Shown here: positions 57,790-64,000 of the stretch, piece after piece
Layout: each line of letters opens with the position of its first letter
Position numbering within the stretch: the first letter of the stretch is position 1
Assembly (NCBI RefSeq): GCF_900112845.1
Contig: NZ_FONG01000030.1
Coordinates: 1-64,000, forward strand
Direction of reading: 5' to 3'
Length of the DNA: 64,000 nucleotides
Origin: Actinacidiphila alni
GTDB lineage: Bacteria > Actinomycetota > Actinomycetes > Streptomycetales > Streptomycetaceae
The notes under the pieces: generated by a model
Databases searched by the model: none
The model's input: the letters and a program-made list of their open reading frames with translations, nothing else
Told to the model about the DNA's origin: nothing
Translations under genes and position numbers: made by a program

Positions 57790-58554
57790 CTAGCCGGCGG
57801 GCGGGCGCGAGTAGTCGGTGTAGGGGTTCGATGCGCGCCGGCGCACCTTCTCGTCCAGCAGTTCCACCAGCGGGTTGCCCAGGTGGAGCCCGGCCAGGTC
57901 GGCCAGCGCGGCCAGGCCGACGAGGTCTTCCGCGTCCTTGCGCACCAGCACGGTCGCGTTGTCCGTGCCACCGAGCACGGCCTTGGGGTCGGCGAGATGC
58001 CGGAGGTTCAGCCGCCGGTGCAGAGCCTGGGGCCGCCAGAAGGGCACGACGATCCACTTCCGTTCCGCGACCGCCGCCACCAGCCGGCCGAGACAGTCGT
58101 CCTCGGTCCCGTTCTCGAAGTGGTAGCCGGCCGCGTCGAGCCCGTACGCCCGTACCGCCAGTGGCGACATCTCGCTGATTCCGGCGCCGGGCGCCATGCC
58201 CTGGATGAGCCGGTCCATCCGGTCGAGCGCGGGCGGGCGCAGCAGGTCCTCGATGGAGACCACCTCGGCGGGCACGTAATCGGGCACCGCCCAGATCGCC
58301 TGGGGCTGGTAGAGCACCGTGACGGGGCGTACCAGGTCGGCGATCTCGGCGTAGTAGGCGCCGTGGCTCCACGGCAGCCAGGCCGCCACGAGCAGGTCGA
58401 CCCCGCCGCGGCCGAGGGCGGCGAACATCTCCTTGTGCGGCGCGGCCGACCGTTCGATCTCGTGGCCGTGCGACCGCAGGACGAGTTCGACCTGCTCGGA
58501 CGCGGCGTCGTGGAAGGACAGCTTTATGTGTCCGACGCGAAGGGGGCGGCTCAT
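57790..58554 (-). CDS. Orphan OpuAC-type (glycine betaine-binding-like) protein, cytosolic
   Basis: A 254-residue substrate-binding-domain protein of the OpuAC/ProX type (LRVGHIKLSFHDAASEQVELVLRSHGHE, VDLLVAAWLPWSHGAYYAEIADLV, KWIVVPFWRPQALHRRLNLRHLADPK). It has no signal peptide, and no permease or ATPase lies nearby, so it is not a normal ABC component. ATG 58554 is 9-10 bases after GGAGG; the open frame to 58941 is non-coding. It may bind or transform a quaternary amine or aromatic ligand in the cytosol. Confidence 0.8.
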   Translation of the reverse strand: MSRPLRVGHIKLSFHDAASEQVELVLRSHGHEIERSAAPHKEMFAALGRGGVDLLVAAWLPWSHGAYYAEIADLVRPVTVLYQPQAIWAVPDYVPAEVVSIEDLLRPPALDRMDRLIQGMAPGAGISEMSPLAVRAYGLDAAGYHFENGTEDDCLGRLVAAVAERKWIVVPFWRPQALHRRLNLRHLADPKAVLGGTDNATVLVRKDAEDLVGLAALADLAGLHLGNPLVELLDEKVRRRASNPYTDYSRPPAG

Positions 58555-58963
58555 CCGGCGTGCACCTCCAGAATCGGGCCCGCGGCGGAGCCCCGGCATG
58601 CGGTCCTCGGGCGGTGTGGTCCGCTTCGGCGCGGCCTTGGGCCGACCGGTGGACGCGACGACGACCGAGTCCCGCTCGGCGCGGTGGTTGAAGGGAAAGA
58701 AGTCAGGGCCATGACGGCCGATCACCTCCGAGGGCGGATCGTCTCCGGTGTACGCGCACAGCGCGTCGGGTGTGCGTGGCGGGCGGTTGCGGCCGGTGGA
58801 GCGGTCGGCCGGGGAGTGGACGTCTGCCGCCGCGGCGGCGGCCGGCCCCCATTCGTGCCGCACGGCCCGTAGTCGGTGACGGGAATGGAAATGGGGAGGG
58901 GAACACGGCCGTGTCCCGGCCCATCGTTCGGCGGTGGGCACGGGACACGGGTGCGTAGGCGGT
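58555..58963. other. Intergenic region, no gene seen
   Basis: This 409-base stretch lies between two leftward genes. It contains the perfect palindrome ACACGGCCGTGT (58903-58914). Open frames crossing it are GC-bias shadows without conserved sequence. Confidence 0.5.
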
Positions 58964-60247
58964 TCAGTTGGGCGAGGCCACCAGCAGCGTGCCGGTCTCG
59001 TCGAGCACTGGCTTCAGCGGCTGGAACCACATGTTGTCGGTGGCGGGGTCGTTCCCCTCGCTGCCGGCACTGAGCAGGCCGAGCGCGATGACGCTGTTGG
59101 TGGCGCCGCTCGGGTCGATGGCGAACACCGCACCGCCGCTGTCGCCGTGGTCGCTCACGAGTTTCACCCGGGTCGCACCCTGGAGGACGTAACCCGTCGC
59201 GGGATCGTCGATCTGCTGTGTGACGCCGTTGGCGATGATCGGTCCGCAGGTGAAGCCGGTGGTCACACCGCGCTTGCAGACGATGGAGCCGGGCGGGAAG
59301 TCGCTCGGGGAGCGCAGTTCGGAGGCGATGGTGAGCGACTCCGTGGCACTGACCGGGATGTCGGTCGAGAGCTGGCGGGCGACATTGTCGTCCGTGACAT
59401 GGATCAGCGCCCAGTCCTCGCTGTCGCGGCGGAACGTCTGCACCTGTCCGAGCGTCTGCCCGTCGGCCTTCCAGGTCGGGTCCGACTTGCCGAAGGCGCA
59501 GTGCCCGGCGGTCAGCACGAAGTTCTGGCTCTGCGCGTTGCGGACCCACCAGCCGTCGGAGCAGATGGCCTGAGAGTTATCGATCCGGTCCCCACCGCTG
59601 ATCGAGGCCGACTCGACCGGTTGGTCGCGCAGCCGGACGTCGATGGCGTCCTTGAACTCGTCCTTGAGCTCGTCGATGACCGTCTGCGGCAGGTCGGACC
59701 GCTGGGCCTCGACGACGAGGACATTGCTCTTGGCCTCGACGTAGGTCTCCGCGCTCGGTACCGAGTTCTGTTCGAGCCGTTGCTGGACGCGGGCACGTAT
59801 GGCGCTCAGGTCGTCGGCGGAGTAGCGGACGATCCGCGGTACGGCGTGTGCCGCGCGCATCTGGGCGGCCCGCTTCTCGTTGGTGACGGCCACGGTCAGG
59901 TCGCCGGTGGTGCTGTCGAGCCAGGTGCCCGCGCTCCACTCGGGCTTGAGCGCCGTGCTGACCTTGGTGTTGAGATCGACCATCGACGCCTGGTGGATCA
60001 GCCGTTGGCGGGCCTGGTCCTCGCTCACGCCGAGGGACTTGGCCACGGCCTTCACGGCCTCCGCCGTCCGGTCGGAGCCGGAGCCGGACGGCGACGCGCT
60101 CGCCGCGGCGGCAGGCGCGGGCGCCGCGGCCTTGCCGCCGCCGGAATCCCCGGTGGAGCATCCCGCCACCGCGAGGACGGCCGCCCCCGCGAACGCCGCG
60201 CCGACGGCGGTGAACCTGATCGCCCTACCGCGCCTGTTTCGTGACAT
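58964..60247 (-). CDS. Lipoprotein streptogrisin-like serine protease
   Basis: A 427-residue secreted protease of the chymotrypsin/alpha-lytic class. The signal peptide ends in lipobox AVAGC with Cys30, so it would be membrane-tethered, unlike free streptogrisins. A Ser/Ala-rich linker leads to a prodomain (about 60-205: AVKAVAKSLGVSEDQARQRLIHQ..., VEAKSNVLVVEAQRSDLPQTVIDELKDEF). The protease domain has VLTAGHC, SEDWALIHV and HGDSGGAVF, giving an intact His/Asp/Ser triad, with a disulfide-type Cys pair (CKRGVTTGFTCG). Not coupled to neighbours; possible role in leader trimming or nutrition is speculative. Confidence 0.9.
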   Translation of the reverse strand: MSRNRRGRAIRFTAVGAAFAGAAVLAVAGCSTGDSGGGKAAAPAPAAAASASPSGSGSDRTAEAVKAVAKSLGVSEDQARQRLIHQASMVDLNTKVSTALKPEWSAGTWLDSTTGDLTVAVTNEKRAAQMRAAHAVPRIVRYSADDLSAIRARVQQRLEQNSVPSAETYVEAKSNVLVVEAQRSDLPQTVIDELKDEFKDAIDVRLRDQPVESASISGGDRIDNSQAICSDGWWVRNAQSQNFVLTAGHCAFGKSDPTWKADGQTLGQVQTFRRDSEDWALIHVTDDNVARQLSTDIPVSATESLTIASELRSPSDFPPGSIVCKRGVTTGFTCGPIIANGVTQQIDDPATGYVLQGATRVKLVSDHGDSGGAVFAIDPSGATNSVIALGLLSAGSEGNDPATDNMWFQPLKPVLDETGTLLVASPN

Positions 60248-60698
60248 GTCCTATCAACCGTTCTGTCGTTTCCCGTGCTCCGGGATCGGGTGGCCGCATC
60301 TCCGCGCCGGTGGAGCGCGGGCCGTCGCCTCGCGCGGCCTCACCGGGCCTGCATGACTACAAGACGGACCCCCGCGCCGGGAGGTTCACGAAGACTCGCG
60401 GCGGCGACCGGCGCGACGGCCCGCCCCGGGACCGGACGACACCGGAGCGCCACGCGCCGCACACCGCGTCCCGGCCCGCCGGTCGGACGTCTCGCGGGAC
60501 GCCTCGGACCAGTACGTCGCTGAGCGCGCCGAGCCTGTAGCGCGCACCTGGGTGGGACCACCCCCCTGGGTGGGACCACCCCCGTCGGCCGCGGTGGCGC
60601 GAAGTCAGCGGCATCCCGAGAGCCCGGGGCAATGCCTCACGTGAAGTGGTGGGCCGCCCGGTCGGCGGGCCGGGGAATACGGCGCCGGGTCCGGCACA
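60248..60698. other. Intergenic region before the SARP regulator
   Basis: This 451-base gap separates divergent genes. It has no recognisable gene. Its main feature is a perfect 18-bp tandem repeat at 60547-60582, recorded separately. Confidence 0.5.
60547..60582. promoter_or_regulatory. Tandem 18-bp repeat, possible activator/operator site
   Basis: CCTGGGTGGGACCACCCC occurs twice head-to-tail (60547-60564, 60565-60582). Each unit contains inverted arms GGGTGG/CCACCC. It lies about 120 bases before the SARP-type regulator start and may be its own control site. Confidence 0.55.
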
Positions 60699-60707
60699 AT
60701 GGCGGCC

Positions 60708-63700
60708 ATGCACTTTCGACTGCTCGGCCGCCTGGAACTGGCGACCGGTGACGACGTCCTCGCTCTGCCGGGCGCCCTCTCCCGTGCGATCGTCGGCCGG
60801 CTGCTGCTGGCCCGCGGCGCGGTCGTGCAGCGCGACGTCCTGGTGGACGAGCTGTGGGAGGACCGGGAGGCCAAGGACCCGGTCAACGCGCTCCAGGTGC
60901 AGGTGGCCAAGCTCCGCCAGGCACTGGCCGCGCAGGGTGAGGAGGACCGGCTGCTGTTCCGGCACGGCGGCTACCAGCTGCCGCTGCGCCCGCAGGACGA
61001 CCTCGACGTCATCGACTTCGAGGCAGCGCTGCGCGACGGCCGCAGGCACCTGGCGGACGGGGCCCACGGCGAGGCCGAGCGGTCCCTGCGGCGCGGCCTG
61101 GCGCTGTGGCGTGGACCGGCCCTCGAGGACATCGACGGCCGGCCCTTCGACGCCGAGCGGGTTCGTCTGCACGACCTGCGGCTGAGCGCAGAGGAGGACG
61201 CGGCCACCGCGGGCCTGGAACTCGGCAGGGCCGAGGAACTCGTCCCCGAACTCCAGGCCCTGGTGGCGCGCGCGCCACTGCGCGAGCGGGCCCGGGGACG
61301 GCTGATGCTCGCGCTGTACCGCACCGGCAGGCAGGCCGAGGCCATGGAGGTCTACGAGGCCGGCCGCCGTGTGCTCGACGCCGAGCTGGGCGTCGCCCCC
61401 TCACCGGAGCTGCGGGCCCTGCACGCTTCGATGCTGCGCCACGAGGTGCCGCAGCGGCCCGCGCCCGGCGGGGCGCCCGCGGCCGACGAAGCGCGCCAGG
61501 ACGCGCCCGCGGGCAATCTGGTGCGCCCGCTCGGTGCGTTCATCGGCCGCCGGGACGAGATCCAGGCGCTGCGCGCGGTCGTCGGACGGGAGCGGCTGGT
61601 GACCGTGCTGGGCACCGGCGGAGTCGGCAAGACCCGGCTGGCCCTGGAGACATGCGCACAGGCGCGGAACTCCTTCGACGCCGTCTGGTGGGTGGACCTG
61701 TCGTCGGTCGGCGATTCCGGCGTGCTGTCGGCCGTCGCCGCGGCGCTCGGCCTGTCGGACGCCTCGGTCCGTCCCGACCAGCCGCCGCACGACTACGTGC
61801 CCCGGCTCACCTCGTTGCTCGGCAGCCGGCGCAGCCTGTTGGCGCTGGACAACTGCGAGCACCTGCTCGACGCCGTCGCCCCGGTGGTCTCGACGCTGCT
61901 CGGCCGCTGCCCCTCGCTGACCGTGCTCACCACCAGCCGGGCGCCGCTCGACGTCCCCGGTGAGGTGGTCCACCCGCTCGCGCCGATGTCGGACGAGGAG
62001 GCCGGGGAGCTGTTCACCGCGCGCGCCGTGATGGTGGCGCCCGCCTTCCGGGCCGACGACGAGGAGCGCCGCCGGATCAACTCGCTGTGCCGCAGACTGG
62101 ACGGCCTGCCCCTGGCGGTGGAACTCGCCGCGGCCCACGTCCGGCTGCTGTCGGTGCGGGAGATCGAGCAACGCCTCGACGACCGCTTCGCGCTGCTGGC
62201 CAAGGGCGACAGGACCGCCCCCGAGCGGCACCGGACCCTGCGGGCCGTGCTCGACTGGAGTTACGCCCTGCTCGACGACACCGAGCGGGGCGTGCTCGCG
62301 GAACTGGCGCTCTACGTCGGCGGCTGCTCCCTCGACGTCGCGGAGAACCTCGGTCCGGTGTCGGACCGCGGCCCGCGCCGGCTCACCGTGCTGGCCCAAC
62401 TGGTGGACAAATCCCTGCTGGTGCCGGTCACGACCCCGCACGGCAGCAGACTGCGGATGCTGGAGACGGTGCGCGAATACGCGCTCTCCCGCCTCTACGC
62501 GGACGACCGGGCGGCGGCGGACGCGGAGAACCGCTTCATGTCCTGGGCGACGGATTTCGTGTACGAGGGCTTCCGCGGCATCGGCTCCGGCGACCAGCAG
62601 GGATGGCTGCGCCAGCTGACCGAGGAGTCCGCGAACGTCAGGGCGGCCTCCGACCTCATGACGGCCCGGTCCCGGCACGCCGACTCCCTGCTCCTCGAAG
62701 CCCGCCTGGGCTACTACTGGTTCATCAGCGGTCGCGAGGACGAGGGCATCGAACGGCTCCGGCGCACGCTGCGCGCGTACGACGACGCCGCGCCGCGCCG
62801 GACGGGGGAGCCGTCGCCGCAGGAGGAGTGGGCGCTCTTCTACACCTTCGCCTGGCTGGCCTGGCTGAACCACGTCGCCGGCCGGCACGCGGAGGCCAGC
62901 TCGTACATCACCCGGCACCGCGCCGCCTGGCACGGCGCGAAGAACCCGGACGTCGCCGTCCTCGGCCCCTGTTACGAGACGCTGCACGCCATGCTCAACG
63001 GGCGGCAGGAGCTGGAGGAGTTGTTCACGGTCGCCGAGGACGCCGTGGCGGGCACGCGCTTCCACTGGGAGCGGGCCGTGCTGCAGACCAACTGGTCGAC
63101 CTACTGCCTCCAACGGGGCGACGTCGAGGGCGCGCGCGAGCACGGGCTGGTGGCCGTGACGGCGTCGCGCGCCGGCGCCGACGACTTCGCGCGCGCCTTC
63201 TCGCTCATGCTCTGCGGCGATGCCGACGAGTTCGCGGGCCTCTACGACCGGGCCCGCGCCCAGTGGGACGAGACCGCCGACATCTTCAGCTCCGTCGGCT
63301 CCCGCACCCGCTGGGCGTACACCGTGCTGCGGCTCGCGTGCCTGGACATCAGGGAGTGGGCGCACGACACCGCGGAACTGCGGCTCGACGAGGTGGGCAG
63401 GCTCGCGGAGGAGCTGAGCGCGGACGACCTGCACGCGGCGGTGCTCAATCTGCGTGCCGTCCTGGCCCTGCGGCGCGACCGGCCCGCCGAGGCGCGCACG
63501 GCCTTCAGCACGGTGTGGGAATGTGCCACGGCCCCGCTGGACCGCAGGGCGGTGGCCGCCGCGGGACTGGCGTTCCTGGCCGCGGAGCCCGGCGCTGACG
63601 CATGGATCGGACGAGCCCGCGCCGCGCACGACCGGCTGCTCGAACCGCTCTCCCGGCGCGCGGTGGGCGTCCTGCTGAAGCGGCTGGAGCAGCCGGCGGG

Positions 63701-63779
63701 CGACGCCGGTCCGCGGCGGACGCCCGCACTGGAGGAGTGGCTGTCGTCCAGGCCGTCGGTCGTCGCGGCGTTCTGCTGA
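60708..63779 (+). CDS. AfsR/SARP-family regulator (BTAD, NB-ARC, TPR)
   Basis: A 1023-residue regulator. It opens with a winged-helix OmpR-like DNA-binding domain (about 1-92: FRLLGRLELATGDDVLALPG..., VDELWEDREAKDPVNALQVQVAKLRQAL), then the BTAD domain (about 95-240). The NTPase has Walker A GTGGVGKTRLAL near 301, LLALDNCEHLL and GLPLAVELAAA. A TPR-like C-terminus (about 600-1000) follows. This is the pathway-specific or AfsR-like activator architecture of antibiotic clusters. ATG 60708 gives the usual MHFRLLG start; ATG 60699 is in frame three codons earlier. Its target may be the O-methyltransferase-containing genes to the right or the RiPP cluster. Confidence 0.92.
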   Translation: MHFRLLGRLELATGDDVLALPGALSRAIVGRLLLARGAVVQRDVLVDELWEDREAKDPVNALQVQVAKLRQALAAQGEEDRLLFRHGGYQLPLRPQDDLDVIDFEAALRDGRRHLADGAHGEAERSLRRGLALWRGPALEDIDGRPFDAERVRLHDLRLSAEEDAATAGLELGRAEELVPELQALVARAPLRERARGRLMLALYRTGRQAEAMEVYEAGRRVLDAELGVAPSPELRALHASMLRHEVPQRPAPGGAPAADEARQDAPAGNLVRPLGAFIGRRDEIQALRAVVGRERLVTVLGTGGVGKTRLALETCAQARNSFDAVWWVDLSSVGDSGVLSAVAAALGLSDASVRPDQPPHDYVPRLTSLLGSRRSLLALDNCEHLLDAVAPVVSTLLGRCPSLTVLTTSRAPLDVPGEVVHPLAPMSDEEAGELFTARAVMVAPAFRADDEERRRINSLCRRLDGLPLAVELAAAHVRLLSVREIEQRLDDRFALLAKGDRTAPERHRTLRAVLDWSYALLDDTERGVLAELALYVGGCSLDVAENLGPVSDRGPRRLTVLAQLVDKSLLVPVTTPHGSRLRMLETVREYALSRLYADDRAAADAENRFMSWATDFVYEGFRGIGSGDQQGWLRQLTEESANVRAASDLMTARSRHADSLLLEARLGYYWFISGREDEGIERLRRTLRAYDDAAPRRTGEPSPQEEWALFYTFAWLAWLNHVAGRHAEASSYITRHRAAWHGAKNPDVAVLGPCYETLHAMLNGRQELEELFTVAEDAVAGTRFHWERAVLQTNWSTYCLQRGDVEGAREHGLVAVTASRAGADDFARAFSLMLCGDADEFAGLYDRARAQWDETADIFSSVGSRTRWAYTVLRLACLDIREWAHDTAELRLDEVGRLAEELSADDLHAAVLNLRAVLALRRDRPAEARTAFSTVWECATAPLDRRAVAAAGLAFLAAEPGADAWIGRARAAHDRLLEPLSRRAVGVLLKRLEQPAGDAGPRRTPALEEWLSSRPSVVAAFC

Positions 63780-63881
63780 CCGTACGACCGGGCACGCGAG
63801 CGCCTGTGAACCACGGCCCACCGGCTCCCGTACCCCCCTCAGAGAGCACGCGGGTGCTCACTGAGCCATCGAGGAGTCGTC

Positions 63882-64000
63882 ATGCCGTTCAAGGGAGAGC
63901 TCGCGCAGCCGTCGCCGCAGGAGGCGGAGCTGGCGGGCCACGTCGACGCCGTGTTCGGCATGCTGACCGGCCACTGGGTGGCCCAGACCGTGCGCGCCGC
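63882..64000 (+). CDS. O-methyltransferase (N-terminal fragment at window edge)
   Basis: The first 39 residues of a protein running off the right edge. ELAGHVDAVFGMLTGHWVAQTVRAA resembles the N-terminal dimerisation helix of SAM-dependent small-molecule O-methyltransferases (ACMT/carminomycin type). GAGGAG precedes ATG 63882. It follows the SARP gene in the same direction, consistent with a secondary-metabolite locus continuing to the right. The identification rests on few residues. Confidence 0.6.
   Translation, partial: MPFKGELAQPSPQEAELAGHVDAVFGMLTGHWVAQTVRA

Noticed and set aside
58722..59549. Leftward 275-codon frame between the OpuAC-like and protease genes
   Set aside because: It overlaps the protease in another frame and its composition is Arg/His/Pro-rich without motifs.
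1..64000. tRNA, rRNA, CRISPR arrays, insertion sequences
   Set aside because: No T-loop-like GGTTCGAxTCC context, regularly spaced repeats, or transposase motifs were seen in the intergenic regions read on either strand.

Overview
The window is very GC-rich and dense, with short GTG/ATG-started genes, many 1-4 nt start/stop overlaps and actinomycete-specific functions (mycothiol amidase, acyl-CoA carboxylase epsilon subunit, MmpB, BTAD/SARP regulator). It comes from a Streptomyces or close relative. From memory, the left half follows the gene order of the Streptomyces core chromosome (accA2-maf-mmpB-pccE-pccB-birA-cya-enoyl-CoA hydratase-GGDEF-hutH, later greA-DUF4307-mca). The right third is accessory.

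Layout. 1-4132: acyl-CoA/propionyl-CoA carboxylase subunits with Maf and MmpB. 4324-10874: biotin ligase, class III adenylate cyclase, enoyl-CoA hydratase, diguanylate cyclase, histidine ammonia-lyase. 10890-13192: small LAXTG wall protein, acidic hypothetical protein, lipoprotein L,D-transpeptidase. 13219-17282: ROK repressor and divergent xylB/xylA. 17402-20548: VOC protein, then an ECF sigma/Asp23 operon and a STAS protein. 20592-25831: SnoaL/PadR pair, cystathionine gamma-lyase/synthase, a MarR-sigma-membrane protein operon, threonine dehydratase. 26069-30464: DrrAB-type ABC exporter, greA, DUF4307, mca. 30689-36202: a large STAND/TPR protein bracketed by palindromic repeats, then an ECF42-type sigma factor with its DGPF/YCII partner.

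36388-55976 is the most unusual part: a RiPP gene cluster. An ABC exporter pair runs leftward. Divergent from it, across a strong inverted repeat, is a 53-aa precursor with a double-glycine leader and a Ser-rich, single-Cys core. Then come a cytochrome P450, an HlyD-like adaptor, a C39-peptidase NHLM transporter, a second NHLM ABC protein, a LanM-like enzyme, a YcaO fused to an E1-like/leader-binding domain, and a SagB-type dehydrogenase. A NarL-type response regulator, a secreted 80-aa peptide and a LuxR-type regulator close it. The LanM keeps its kinase/lyase motifs, with one His-to-Trp change, but has none of the recognisable cyclase zinc ligands. The sequence therefore suggests a peptide modified by dehydration plus azoline/azole formation rather than a classical lanthipeptide.

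56107-64000: Tat-exported SnoaL-like protein, VOC protein, orphan OpuAC-domain protein, streptogrisin-like lipoprotein protease, an AfsR/SARP regulator, and the start of an O-methyltransferase. It may be the edge of a second secondary-metabolism locus. I saw no tRNA, rRNA, CRISPR array or insertion sequence.
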